A DNA stretch of 56,092 nt from Ruminococcaceae bacterium UBA3215 (GTDB lineage Bacteria; Bacillota; Clostridia; Oscillospirales; Ruminococcaceae), in the NCBI GenBank assembly GCA_002363155.1, contig DEWH01000018.1:1-56092 (forward strand), read 5' to 3'. The notes beneath the pieces are model-generated. The model was given only the letters and a program-made list of their open reading frames with translations. It was not told the origin of the DNA and ran no database searches. Position 1 is the stretch's first letter; the number at the start of each line of letters is the position of its first letter. The position numbers and the translations under genes were made by a program. Shown here piece by piece: positions 8,067 through 16,877 of this stretch.

Positions 8067-8973
8067 CAAGAAGCTGACAGCAAGAAGGCTGCTTATATTT
8101 CTCGCTGTCGCATTTGTTCCGTTCTACATAATAATACCTGTCATGTGGGCATACTTCGGAGAGCCGATATTCGCAAGTGAAAATGAAACGGTCATGATCG
8201 CGACCAGTGTTGTCGGCGTATTCGGCATGATGATACCATCATTTGCGAATCTCATCACCCGTCTTGTCACGAAGGAGGGGTTCGGGAGTTCATACCTCGG
8301 TCTGAACTGCAAGGGAAAAATGGGGTATTACATAGCGTCCGTACTTGTTCCGCTGGGGTATTCGGTATTGAGCGTACTGGTAATGTGGGCGCTGTATATG
8401 GGCGGAATGAGCTTTTCCGATGCCTTCGAGCCGTTAGGAATGCAGAATACGGGTCTTTTCCTCATGCAGCTTGCTTTCTCGGTAATTGTATTCTTCCCTG
8501 CGTTCGGTGAGGAATGGGGCTGGAGAGGGTATATGATGCCGAAGCTTATGGAGCTAATGCCGAAGCCGGCAGCGGTGATCGCCGGCGGCGTGATCTGGGG
8601 ACTGTGGCATGCTCCGCTTACCGTTGCGGGACACAATTTCGGCGTGGATTATCCGGGTTATCCGTTTGTGGGTATAGGGCTGATGTGTGTTATGTGTACG
8701 GTGCTCAACGCGTTTCTGACGCTTATAACCGAGAAAACGAAGTCAGTATATCCCGCGGCATTCTGCCACGCTGTAAACAACAATCTCGGCTTTGGAGTGC
8801 TTTTCTCTGGGCTTGGCACCGAAAAGGCGCAGGAGAAGATGACGGAAATGTCGGGCGTCAGCACGATACTGCCCTATATTGCAATATTAGGCGCGGTGGG
8901 CATAGCGAGCTTTGTGCTGCTCGTTAGGGATAAGGACAAGAAAGAAGCAGCCCGGCAGAAAGAAGCGGCATAA
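8056..8973 (+). CDS. CPBP-family intramembrane metalloprotease
   Basis: A 305-residue polytopic membrane protein with the CPBP/Abi (Rce1-like) signature: glutamate pair and arginine in EEWGWRGYM, followed by WGLWHAPL and a third motif FCHAVNNNLG supplying active-site histidines. Bacterial members cleave substrates in the membrane or act in bacteriocin self-immunity. As the last gene of the GntR-ABC operon it may process or protect against the exported peptide; this is inference. The gene overlaps the upstream permease. Confidence 0.88.
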   Translation: MNSDKKLTARRLLIFLAVAFVPFYIIIPVMWAYFGEPIFASENETVMIATSVVGVFGMMIPSFANLITRLVTKEGFGSSYLGLNCKGKMGYYIASVLVPLGYSVLSVLVMWALYMGGMSFSDAFEPLGMQNTGLFLMQLAFSVIVFFPAFGEEWGWRGYMMPKLMELMPKPAAVIAGGVIWGLWHAPLTVAGHNFGVDYPGYPFVGIGLMCVMCTVLNAFLTLITEKTKSVYPAAFCHAVNNNLGFGVLFSGLGTEKAQEKMTEMSGVSTILPYIAILGAVGIASFVLLVRDKDKKEAARQKEAA

Positions 8974-9007
8974 GCCGGCTGTGATGCACATTACGGACTG
9001 TGACCGA

Positions 9008-9048
9008 CAGCTCTGGGGCAGGAAAACACCGGCTCCGGAGCTGCTTTT
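9008..9048 (+). terminator. Possible terminator after the CPBP gene
   Basis: Arms CAGCTCTGG (9008-9016) and CCGGAGCTG (9035-9043) pair over nine positions with one G-T wobble and are followed by CTTTTA. The U tract is short, so this is only a likely operon end. Confidence 0.45.
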
Positions 9049-9114
9049 ATGCAAAACTTACCTATACAGTATGAAAAAAACAGTTATTTTTTACTCATTT
9101 AATGGTATTTTTAA

Positions 9115-9143
9115 TTGACTTATTCGCGATAAAGTGATATAAT
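9115..9143 (+). promoter_or_regulatory. Promoter of the InlB-repeat surface protein
   Basis: TTGACT (9115-9120), 17-base spacer, TATAAT (9138-9143). The predicted start near 9150 leaves a leader of about 210 bases before the ATG at 9363. Confidence 0.85.
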
Positions 9144-9149
9144 TATTAT

Positions 9150-9362
9150 TGTTATACGGTTTTTCCGTTTTTTTCGGAAAAGCACTGCCACTTGCGGAAT
9201 ATCTTCGTATAAAGATACAGAATGGCAAAAAACAGAGGCCAAAATTGTAAAATTCAAAAAAATTTGAAATTTTTGCTGCCACCTTTGAAATTCTGTCGTA
9301 TAAACTTACAGAAAGCCAAAAAACAAGATATTCCGCAGCGCGGATAAGAAAGGAAGATCATT
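9150..9362 (+). promoter_or_regulatory. Long structured 5' leader of the surface protein
   Basis: The leader begins with a U-rich hairpin (TTTTCCG / CGGAAAA, 9164-9184). A 13-bp perfect inverted repeat (9193-9205 with 9325-9337, core TGCGGAATATC) encloses 119 bases. Inside are two imperfect direct repeats of about 30 bases starting TCGTATAAA (near 9205 and 9294) and ending GCAAAAAACA or CCAAAAAACA. Alternative pairings such as TTCTGT/ACAGAA are possible. I match it to no riboswitch class known to me. A cis-regulatory RNA or protein-binding leader is inferred. Confidence 0.5.
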
Positions 9363-12092
9363 ATGACAAGTATGAAGAGGAGAATTACCAGCGTACTCGT
9401 AGCCGCAGCTACGGTAATGTGTCTGGGAACTGCCGCAGTGCATGAAGGAACCGCTGTTATCAGCGATCTCGGCATAAAAGCAAGTGCTGCTGCGGGAGTA
9501 GGCTACATCAACTCCACAGGCGACTATAAGACCGTATCGGCTTACAGCACGATAGCTTCCGGTTCAACAAAGCTCACAGGCGGCTGGTACGTTGTTGACA
9601 GAAATGTCAAGATAAGCTCCAGAATAAATGTTACCGGCGACGTTAATATTATTCTTATGGACGGCTGCACCCTGACAGCTGAAAAAGGTATCAACGTTTC
9701 TTCCGGATGCAAGTTCAATGTTTATACTCAGGACGGCGGAAGCGGCAGACTCTATGCCGGAACGACCAACGGCACAAATGTCACTGCCGATTCCAACAGA
9801 TGCGGTCTCGGCGGCGACGGAGCTACCATAAACATCATAGGCGGTCAGGTCTATGCGGTAGGCGGCAGAAGCTCTGTCGGCATCATGGGCGATACGATCC
9901 GTCTCTACTGGACAAATCCCGATGATACAGTTTACGCTTCATCTTACAGCAGAGCTCCCAGACTTTGCAGCGTATTCGTAGATAAGAAGAGCGGCAAGGC
10001 GTACAATACCGGCAACGGTTCCGTATCCGCACTGAAGGGCGCTACCCTTTCCGCAGCTACGGCTGTGGATTCCGATACAAACTACCTGTCAGAAGGTACA
10101 TACGCTGCTTTCGGCAGCCTCACAGTCCGTGACCGTATCGAAGTTGCAGACCGTGCGGATCTTTATCTCGCAAGCAGTGCCGTACTCAAGGCTCAGGAAG
10201 GTATCACGGTATCCAGCGGCAATTCGCTCAGCATTAACGGAACCGGTAAGCTTTACGCAGGTACTTCCAACGGAACAAACGTTACAGCTTCCAACAACAA
10301 CTCCGGTATCGGTTCCGAAAACGGAGGCCGTGCAGGTGATATCATCATCAACGGCGGTACGATCTATGCAGCCGGCGGAAGAAACAGCGCAGGTATCGGC
10401 GGAAGCAACAGCTACGTTGAGGTAAACGGCGGCAATATCTACGCTGCGGGCGGTTCCAACGGCGCAGGTATCGGCGGTAACAGCGCAAGCGTAAGACTCG
10501 GCTGGACCAACAGCTCCGACAGCATCTATGCTACATCTTACAACGGCTCCGTATCCTTCTCAAAGACACTGTACCTCGAGAACAGCGGCGAGACGGCAAG
10601 AACAAGTAATATCGGCGGTCAGACACTCGTAACGACATCCAGAATCAGCAACTGCACGATCTCGTTCGAGGCAAACGGCGGTACCCGTACAAGTCCGATG
10701 ACAGTAGCTTATAACAGCTATATCAATAATCTTCCTACTCCCACAAAAGACGGTTACACATTCGACGGCTGGTACTACGATCAGTATTTCAACAGAATGT
10801 TCAACTTCAACAATCGCATCACCGAGAGCATGACACTCTATGCTAAGTGGATAAGAAGCGATTACTGCAGAGTTACTTACAATGCTAACGGCGGAAGAAT
10901 GATAGGCGGCGGCACCTCCGACTGGGCTGATGTCAGATACAACGATACAGCATATATACCCAGTGAGCCTACAAGAAGCGGATACGCATTCATAGGCTGG
11001 TACACAGAAAAGGGCTGCTACAACCTCTATGATTTCAGCACAAGAGTAAGGAAGAATATCACTCTTTACGCAGGCTGGATCGAGAACAAGAGCTACGTTA
11101 CAGTCAAGTTCAACACAATGGGCGGATCCTCTATCCCGAATATGACTGTAAATTACGGTGATACGCTCAACACACGCGGACTCGGTACTCCTACAAAGAA
11201 CGGATATATCTTCGACGCATGGTACTATGACCGTGCATGCACGCTCCAGGTCGATGTATTCCACGATACATTCTACTCTGACACAACACTCTACGCAGGC
11301 TGGATCGCTTCGGCTCCCTCTTACTGCACAGTAACATACGATTCGATGGGCGGTTCTTATGTACCCTCCAGAACGATCGACTACGGTGACTGCGTAGGCG
11401 CTTCCGAAATGCCTTACAAAGAAGGCTATGACTTCACAGGCTGGTACTCCGAAAGATCTTGCAGAAACATTTTCAACATCGGAACTCCTATATACACTGA
11501 TGTTACTCTTTATGCAGGCTGGAGCAAGCAGGTAAGCGCGGTTACTATCACTTTCAATTCCATGGGCGGAAGCAATGTATCTCCCATGACAGTTGAAGCC
11601 GGTACATACATTTCCTCGGCTGAGACAATTGTTCCTACACGCAACGGTTACTTATTCGACGGCTGGTACAAAGATTCTTCCTGCACAGATTACTTCACCG
11701 GCGATTATATCTACACCAACATGACACTCTATGCAGGCTGGGAGCAGGCAGCGCCTACAACTTACTCAGTAAATATCTATGTTGACGGCGATTATGTTGA
11801 AACACAGAATGTTACAGAAGGCGGATACATCACAATGCACTCCGCATACTACACTTACGAGTGGTCACCTTCCGATCCTTCTACAACTCCGATCTACTCA
11901 AACACTGATTTTTACGCATATTCTTCGTATAATTACGCAGGTTCCACATTCAGCAGCGCAGGTCTGATAGCTGCGATCGCTGGCGGCGCAGTAGTAGTAG
12001 GCGGCGGAATTGCGGCAGGCGTAGTAGTAAGCAAGAAGAAAAAGAACGCCAAGAAAGATGACGAGAACAGCGAAAACAACGAGAACAAGTAA
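9363..12092 (+). CDS. Membrane-anchored surface protein with InlB B-repeats
   Basis: A 909-residue exported protein. A signal peptide (about 5-45, basic start then a hydrophobic core) leads into about 390 residues of Gly/Asn-rich beta-helix-like sequence with repeated GTxNGTNVTA and YAAGGR/S-type turns. Five tandem Listeria-Bacteroides (InlB B, PF09479) repeats then run from about 432 to 790, each with a GG near its start, a GYxFxGWY motif and ending TLYAGW/AKW. The C-terminus has a glycine-rich transmembrane helix and a KKKKNAKK tail but no LPxTG, so it is probably held by the helix rather than by sortase. A role in adhesion is inferred. AAGGAAG precedes the ATG, and a terminator follows. 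Confidence 0.85.
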   Translation: MTSMKRRITSVLVAAATVMCLGTAAVHEGTAVISDLGIKASAAAGVGYINSTGDYKTVSAYSTIASGSTKLTGGWYVVDRNVKISSRINVTGDVNIILMDGCTLTAEKGINVSSGCKFNVYTQDGGSGRLYAGTTNGTNVTADSNRCGLGGDGATINIIGGQVYAVGGRSSVGIMGDTIRLYWTNPDDTVYASSYSRAPRLCSVFVDKKSGKAYNTGNGSVSALKGATLSAATAVDSDTNYLSEGTYAAFGSLTVRDRIEVADRADLYLASSAVLKAQEGITVSSGNSLSINGTGKLYAGTSNGTNVTASNNNSGIGSENGGRAGDIIINGGTIYAAGGRNSAGIGGSNSYVEVNGGNIYAAGGSNGAGIGGNSASVRLGWTNSSDSIYATSYNGSVSFSKTLYLENSGETARTSNIGGQTLVTTSRISNCTISFEANGGTRTSPMTVAYNSYINNLPTPTKDGYTFDGWYYDQYFNRMFNFNNRITESMTLYAKWIRSDYCRVTYNANGGRMIGGGTSDWADVRYNDTAYIPSEPTRSGYAFIGWYTEKGCYNLYDFSTRVRKNITLYAGWIENKSYVTVKFNTMGGSSIPNMTVNYGDTLNTRGLGTPTKNGYIFDAWYYDRACTLQVDVFHDTFYSDTTLYAGWIASAPSYCTVTYDSMGGSYVPSRTIDYGDCVGASEMPYKEGYDFTGWYSERSCRNIFNIGTPIYTDVTLYAGWSKQVSAVTITFNSMGGSNVSPMTVEAGTYISSAETIVPTRNGYLFDGWYKDSSCTDYFTGDYIYTNMTLYAGWEQAAPTTYSVNIYVDGDYVETQNVTEGGYITMHSAYYTYEWSPSDPSTTPIYSNTDFYAYSSYNYAGSTFSSAGLIAAIAGGAVVVGGGIAAGVVVSKKKKNAKKDDENSENNENK

Positions 12093-12132
12093 TAGGGATC
12101 GCTGAACTGAGATCATCGGTTAAGTAAAAACG

Positions 12133-12173
12133 CTCTCCCCCTTGCCGGAAGGTGAGGGGGAGAGTTTTCGTTT
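12133..12173 (+). terminator. Terminator of the surface protein gene
   Basis: Arms CTCTCCCCC (12133-12141) and GGGGGAGAG (12156-12164) form a nine-bp G/C-rich stem followed by TTTTCGTTT, a good intrinsic terminator. Confidence 0.85.
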
Positions 12174-12221
12174 ACAGCCGCTATTGACCAATATGGTCAG
12201 GGATTTATCATTGCCGATTTG

Positions 12222-12430
12222 TTATAATTAATGTGTCCTCAACAACTGCCTTTCGGCAGTTATTGTTCCAAAGTCCTCAAAGAGGACTTTGGAAAGCCTT
12301 AAAAATACGCTTTCTCGAAGATTTCTTTAATGCGTGCGTCCATGCACGCATTTGGAAATCTTCTGTATGACGTCGTGTCATAAGCGCCTTTTTAAGGCGG
12401 ACACATTTCTTGATGAGCAGACATTAATTA
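12222..12430. repeat. Family B multibranched structured element, copy B1
   Basis: A closing stem AATGTGTCC/GGACACATT (12230-12238 with 12399-12407) continues into GCCTTAAAAA/TTTTTAAGGC (12296-12305 with 12389-12398). Within it are hairpins AACTGCC-TTTC-GGCAGTT (12244-12261), an 11-bp CCAAAGTCCTC stem (12268-12292), a two-tier hairpin GAAGATTTC/GAAATCTTC with inner AATGCGTGC/GCACGCATT (12317-12363) and TATGAC/GTCATA (12366-12382). ATAATTAAT and ATTAATTAT flank the whole. Copy B2 near 17.7 kb repeats the right half with compensatory changes. No protein is encoded. Confidence 0.75.
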
Positions 12431-12476
12431 TCATAAGATCGGGTTCGGCTGGCAAGTTTTATACAGTGAGGCGGAA

Positions 12477-13016
12477 ATGAAGCTGTTTGATGAAATACCA
12501 TATATGGAAAGCGACAGGATCATACTCAGAAGGATCGAAGATAAGGATTCGGACGAGCTCAGGGATATGACATTGAATACAAACGTCTATCGTTTTCTTC
12601 CCACATTCCTTTTTGAAAAGCAGTGTGACGACGTACATAAAACTATTGCGGGTCTTTACGGAGAACTGTTTGCGTCAAAAGACTCACTTATCCTCGGTAT
12701 ATTTTTGAGAAGCACCGGGAGATTCTGCGGTATTGCCGAATTCTACGGATATAAGGAATCGCTTCAGAAAACCTGCATCGGGTATCGTCTGGACGAGCCA
12801 TGGTGGGGGAAGGGGATAGCTTCGGAGACGGTGAGACTTATGGTGGATTACCTTTATTCCGCAACTGACACCGAGATCATTACCGCAAGTACAATGATAG
12901 AGAACAAGGCTTCGGCGCGTGTCCTTGAAAAGAACGGATTTATTTTGACAGCCGCGGCAGTTCCGGAAGACTGGGGTTACAGCGAGCCTACAATCGCGGA
13001 CAAATGGTTCAGATAG
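12477..13016 (+). CDS. GNAT N-acetyltransferase, RimJ/RimL type
   Basis: A 179-residue acetyltransferase: ESDRIILRRIEDKDSDEL is the classic RimJ/RimL opening, and GYRLDEPWWGKGIASETVRLMVDYL holds the acetyl-CoA pyrophosphate loop (GKGIA). NKASARVLEKNGFI is the conserved C-terminal motif. It transfers acetyl from acetyl-CoA to an amine, possibly a ribosomal protein, antibiotic or polyamine; the substrate cannot be inferred. It begins about 70 bases after family B element B1 and ends just before the GGDEF promoter. Confidence 0.88.
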   Translation: MKLFDEIPYMESDRIILRRIEDKDSDELRDMTLNTNVYRFLPTFLFEKQCDDVHKTIAGLYGELFASKDSLILGIFLRSTGRFCGIAEFYGYKESLQKTCIGYRLDEPWWGKGIASETVRLMVDYLYSATDTEIITASTMIENKASARVLEKNGFILTAAAVPEDWGYSEPTIADKWFR

Positions 13017-13037
13017 TAGGTGTTTATAAAACGCCGG

Positions 13038-13066
13038 TTGACTTTTCGGATAAAAAATGGTAGAAT
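13038..13066 (+). promoter_or_regulatory. Promoter of the GGDEF gene
   Basis: TTGACT (13038-13043), 17-base spacer, TAGAAT (13061-13066). Transcription should start near 13073, which rules out the in-frame GTG at 13020 as the main start. Confidence 0.75.
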
Positions 13067-13109
13067 AGATCATAAAATAACAGAGCAGTATCGGAAGGGG
13101 GACATTCAG

Positions 13110-14300
13110 ATAAACATAAACAGCATATTTGAAGAATACAGAAAAGTCGAAGAAAAGAACATTATCGTTACCGATCCGAACGGAAATCTGCTGTATAAAA
13201 GCGAAAGAATGGATATACAGACAGATATTATTCTTGATAAGATAAGAAGCCTTGACTACGATTTTGATGAGCAGGAGTTCTTCGATAAAGAAAATGACAT
13301 CTACATAAAAATCAGAAGAACTGTTGTAGAAATGGATTCGGAGCAGTTTTACTGCTATCGTGTAACAGATGTAAGTGAATATGCCAAGCTTATACAGGAA
13401 GTGGCAGCGTACTCCAAAAGCGTTTCCAATATCTCACGGTTCCAGTCGAGCATAATGAAGAGACTGTCCATGGCCTATGACACTTTTCTTCCCGGTCTCG
13501 CAGACTACTGCTATGCCGAAGAGGCGGTCATGCTTATAAACCGGAAAGGAAAGATACACGCAAGCTCCTACAAAAATGAACTCGTCCGCAGTATATCGGA
13601 GCTTTCCGGAAAATACGCGGAATATCTTAAATTAAAGCGCGGCGGGACTGCCGACGGTTTTATCTGCATATTAAGTTCGGTGATACAGAACAGCGAATGT
13701 GTTGTCCTTGTAAAGAAGAATAAGGCAGAAGTCGGAGTTAATATTATGGACAGCTCGATACACAATGTTATCCGCCTTTTCATAGAGAACAGCATGCTGC
13801 GGGAGAAGATCGTGTATGAAAGCGAGCATGACAAGCTTACCGGCCTCTATAACAAGGGCAAGTATATGGCTCTTAAGAACGCTGTCTTCGGAAAGCCGGA
13901 ATCTATCGCCATATTCAACTTTGATGTCAATAATCTGAAACACATAAATGACAATTACGGACACGAATACGGCGACGCACTGATAATCAAGGCTGCAAAG
14001 AGCATTGATGCCATTACGTCCGAAAACGTTTACGGATTCAGAATGGGCGGCGATGAATATGTCATGGTGGCTGTCAATGTTTCTCCGGAGAAAGTCAGAC
14101 AGATACAGAGCGGCTGGAAAGCCGCTCTTGACAGGCTCAACAAGGAGGATAAGGAGCTGTTCTGCGCGATGGCTTGCGGAGTAGCTTACGGCAGCGGAGA
14201 CTATGACTATGACGAGCTTTATGAGCATGCCGATAAGCTTATGTATGAGAACAAAAAGGCACTTAAAGCCGACAACATAACAAGCCATATAGTTTCATAA
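13110..14300 (+). CDS. GGDEF-domain protein (putative diguanylate cyclase), apparent AUA start
   Basis: A C-terminal GGDEF domain of about 165 residues has LTGLYNKGKY, FDVNNLKHINDNYGHEYGD and the A-site as MGGDEY, with Tyr replacing the usual Phe. No RxxD inhibitory site is visible. The N-terminal 230 residues are a soluble sensory-type region I do not recognise. If active, it makes c-di-GMP from two GTP in the cytoplasm. Start choice is a problem: downstream of the promoter there is no in-frame ATG, GTG or TTG before residue 34, but AAGGGGG (13095-13101) sits eight bases before an in-frame ATA at 13110. Alternatives are a GTG at 13020 without a ribosome site, or an ATG at 13209. Confidence 0.82.
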   Translation: MNINSIFEEYRKVEEKNIIVTDPNGNLLYKSERMDIQTDIILDKIRSLDYDFDEQEFFDKENDIYIKIRRTVVEMDSEQFYCYRVTDVSEYAKLIQEVAAYSKSVSNISRFQSSIMKRLSMAYDTFLPGLADYCYAEEAVMLINRKGKIHASSYKNELVRSISELSGKYAEYLKLKRGGTADGFICILSSVIQNSECVVLVKKNKAEVGVNIMDSSIHNVIRLFIENSMLREKIVYESEHDKLTGLYNKGKYMALKNAVFGKPESIAIFNFDVNNLKHINDNYGHEYGDALIIKAAKSIDAITSENVYGFRMGGDEYVMVAVNVSPEKVRQIQSGWKAALDRLNKEDKELFCAMACGVAYGSGDYDYDELYEHADKLMYENKKALKADNITSHIVS

Positions 14301-14331
14301 GCTCCGGCAATGCAAGTTAAATACAGTACTG

Positions 14332-14366
14332 AAGCTGAGTATCGGGAGGACTATTGCTCAGCTTTT
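14332..14366 (+). terminator. Terminator after the GGDEF gene
   Basis: Arms AAGCTGAG (14332-14339) and CTCAGCTT (14357-14364) with TTTT at the 3' end. The loop is 17 bases, so strength is moderate. Confidence 0.55.
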
Positions 14367-14427
14367 GATCTTTAAAGAGACAAGATTGGATATATACAGA
14401 AGAACAAAATGAAAAGGAGCTGTCAGA

Positions 14428-15273
14428 ATGCGTAATTTAAGCAACGGGACATTTACCGGCGAACGTGCGCTTTTTCAGGGCAAAGACCTTATAATAAGCG
14501 ATTCTGTCTTTGAGGACGGAGAATCGCCCCTTAAACACAGCAGCAATATCGAGCTTTACGGCTCAATGTTCCGCTGGAAATACCCCCTCTGGTACAGCAG
14601 AGATATCAAGGTGACCGGCTGTACTTTTTTTGAAATGGCACGCGCCGGAATATGGTACACAGACAACATCGAGGTGCGCGATACGATCATAGAGGCACCG
14701 AAGGAATTCAGACGGTGCAGCGGAATACTGCTTGAGGACATAACGTTCACAAATGCGGCGGAAACGCTGTGGGACTGCAGAAATGTGCAGATGAAAAATG
14801 TCACTGCGAAAGGCGACTATCTCGCCATGAACAGCTCGGATTTGACGATAGAGAATTTACAGCTTGTCGGGAACTATCCCTTTGACGGCGCGAGAAATAT
14901 CACTGTACGCAATTCAAGGCTCATCAGCAAGGACGCATTCTGGAACGCAGAAAACGTAACTGTTGAGAACAGCTTTATTTCCGGCGAATATCTTGCTTGG
15001 AACGCAAGGAATGTCACGCTGAAAAACTGCACTGTCGAGAGCCTGCAAGGGCTCTGCTACGTTGAAAACCTTGTTATCCGCGGCTGCAAGTTCATCAACA
15101 CGACACTTGCGTTTGAATACTCGACAGTAGATGCGCAGATAACCGGCAGTATTGACAGTATCAAGAACCCTCTGAGCGGAACGGTCTGTGCTGACAGCAT
15201 AGGCGAGATCATTCTCGAAGAGGATAAAGTCGATGCTTCGCAGACAAAGATATGCTGCAGAGAGGTGTGCTGA
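14428..15273 (+). CDS. DUF3737-family right-handed beta-helix protein
   Basis: The 281-residue protein consists of about twelve short parallel-beta repeats of the kind NIxVxNSxF and matches my memory of DUF3737 (PF12541). There is no signal peptide or membrane segment, so it is probably cytoplasmic. The function is unknown. It abuts the MalY/PatB gene (TGA followed directly by ATG), an arrangement I recall as common for this family. AAGGAG lies upstream of the ATG. Confidence 0.8.
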   Translation: MRNLSNGTFTGERALFQGKDLIISDSVFEDGESPLKHSSNIELYGSMFRWKYPLWYSRDIKVTGCTFFEMARAGIWYTDNIEVRDTIIEAPKEFRRCSGILLEDITFTNAAETLWDCRNVQMKNVTAKGDYLAMNSSDLTIENLQLVGNYPFDGARNITVRNSRLISKDAFWNAENVTVENSFISGEYLAWNARNVTLKNCTVESLQGLCYVENLVIRGCKFINTTLAFEYSTVDAQITGSIDSIKNPLSGTVCADSIGEIILEEDKVDASQTKICCREVC

Positions 15274-16440
15274 ATGAAATACGATTTTGATGAGGTCATA
15301 GACAGGAGAGGGACGAACTCGCTGAAATGGGATATCGGAGAAAACGAGATCCCGATGTGGGTGGCGGATATGGACTTCCGCACTGCCCCCTGTATCATAA
15401 ACGCAATAAAAGATCGCGCCGATCACGGAGTTTTCGGCTATTCGATAATCCCCGACGAATGGTACAGCGCTTACATAGATTGGTGGAAAATCCGTCATGA
15501 CGCCACTTTCAGAAAAGAAGAGCTGATATTCAGCACCGGTGTCGTACCTACGATATCAAGCTGCGTCAGAAAGCTTACCACTGCGGGCGAGAACGTACTT
15601 CTGATGCCGCCGGTTTACAACATCTTCTACAACAGCATAAAGAACAACGGCAGGAATGTGCAGGAATGCCCGCTTGACTATTCGGACGGCAGCTATTCAA
15701 TAAACTGGGAGCGGCTCAAAAGCTGTCTTGAGGATCCGCAGACCTCTCTTATGCTCCTGTGCAATCCCCACAATCCCATAGGAAAGATATGGGACAAGGA
15801 GACACTTGCCCGTATCGGAGAGCTTGCTTACGACAACGGCGTAGTTGTGCTTTCTGACGAGATACACTGCGACATTACCGACCCGGGGCGGAGTTATAAT
15901 TCGTTCATATCTGTATCGGATAAGTGCGCCGAAAACTCTGTGATCTGCATTTCTCCCACAAAGACCTTCAATCTTGCGGGGCTGCAGACATCTGCTGTTG
16001 CCGTGCGCAATACGAGACTGCGGCATAAGGTATGGCGGGCGCTCAATACCGATGAAGCTGCCGAGCCGAATGCTTTTGCGGTACAGGCGGCAGCCGCGGC
16101 GTTCAGACAGGGCGGCGAGTGGCTGGACGAGCTGCGGGAGTATCTGTACGGGAACAAGAAAACGGTTTCCGCATTTCTGAAAACCGAACTTCCGGAGATA
16201 CGGCTTATTCCGTCGGAAGCTACATATCTGCTGTGGCTGGATTGCTCGGCTCTCGGAATGAAGTCAGCCGAACTGCAGGAACGGCTTCGGAAAGATGTCG
16301 GGCTTTATCTTTCCAGCGGTGAAATATACGGCAACGGCGAATATTTCATGCGAATGAACATAGCCTGCCCGAAATCGGTTTTAAATGAAGGTCTCGGACG
16401 GTTCAAGCGGGCGGTGCTGCAATTAAAGTCAAATAAATAG
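15274..16440 (+). CDS. MalY/PatB-type PLP aminotransferase (cystathionine beta-lyase)
   Basis: A 388-residue fold-type I PLP enzyme. The start MKYDFDEVIDRRGTNSLKWD and MWVADMDF are hallmarks of MalY/PatB. CNPHNPIGK, LSDEIHCD and the Schiff-base Lys in SPTKTFNLAGLQ are all present, as is the terminal Arg motif MRMNIACP. It should carry out C-S beta-elimination on cystathionine or cystine-like substrates, releasing pyruvate, ammonia and a thiol; some family members also act as regulators. It is translationally coupled to the DUF3737 gene. Confidence 0.9.
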   Translation: MKYDFDEVIDRRGTNSLKWDIGENEIPMWVADMDFRTAPCIINAIKDRADHGVFGYSIIPDEWYSAYIDWWKIRHDATFRKEELIFSTGVVPTISSCVRKLTTAGENVLLMPPVYNIFYNSIKNNGRNVQECPLDYSDGSYSINWERLKSCLEDPQTSLMLLCNPHNPIGKIWDKETLARIGELAYDNGVVVLSDEIHCDITDPGRSYNSFISVSDKCAENSVICISPTKTFNLAGLQTSAVAVRNTRLRHKVWRALNTDEAAEPNAFAVQAAAAAFRQGGEWLDELREYLYGNKKTVSAFLKTELPEIRLIPSEATYLLWLDCSALGMKSAELQERLRKDVGLYLSSGEIYGNGEYFMRMNIACPKSVLNEGLGRFKRAVLQLKSNK

Positions 16441-16450
16441 CGGTATAGCC

Positions 16451-16478
16451 TTGACATTCCTCCAAAAAATGATATAAT
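16451..16478 (+). promoter_or_regulatory. Promoter of the STAS/RsbW-like pair
   Basis: TTGACA (16451-16456), 16-base spacer, TATAAT (16473-16478), about 75 bases before the STAS gene. Confidence 0.8.
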
Positions 16479-16553
16479 ATAAAAGTGCAGATGTTTTTTG
16501 ACATATTTCAACTCGGATCTATATAAAAATTAATACATAAGGAGCAGAATAAC

Positions 16554-16865
16554 ATGAGCGAATTGTCCATTACCAAAAAACGTGAAAACGAGAAGCTTAC
16601 TCTATTTGCCGAGGGCAGGGCAGATACCTCGACTTCGGATCTGCTGGCAAAAGAAGCGAAGGCTGATCTCGACGATATAAAAGAGCTTGAGATAAACGTT
16701 GAGAATCTTAAATATATTTCCTCTTCGGGACTCCGTGTGCTTATGAGCCTTAACAAGATAATGACAGGAAAAGGCGGAAAGATGACTGTTGTAAAGCCCA
16801 CAAAAATGGTGGCGGAAGTATTTGATGTTACCGGGTTTTCCAATGTCCTTAACATTGTGAAGTAA
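16554..16865 (+). CDS. STAS-domain anti-anti-sigma factor (SpoIIAA/RsbV-like)
   Basis: A single STAS domain of 103 residues. The phosphorylatable Ser lies in the conserved YISSSGLRVLMSL loop, and the C-terminus FDVTGFSNVLNIV is family-typical. Members bind an anti-sigma kinase and release its sigma factor when unphosphorylated. The next gene encodes a possible kinase-like partner, but no sigma factor is in this operon, so the pair may regulate something else. AAGGAG precedes the ATG. Confidence 0.88.
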   Translation: MSELSITKKRENEKLTLFAEGRADTSTSDLLAKEAKADLDDIKELEINVENLKYISSSGLRVLMSLNKIMTGKGGKMTVVKPTKMVAEVFDVTGFSNVLNIVK

Positions 16866-16877
16866 GAGGTATCTGTT

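Noticed and set aside
10655..11750. Regular repeats considered as CRISPR or other DNA repeats
   Set aside because: The periodicity comes from five protein InlB B-repeats of about 66-72 residues; DNA identity between units is modest and all are in frame.
12222..12430. Insertion sequence or MITE with transposase
   Set aside because: No transposase reading frame exists and no target-site duplication can be fixed; the internal hairpins with compensatory changes fit a structured element better, though a MITE is not excluded.
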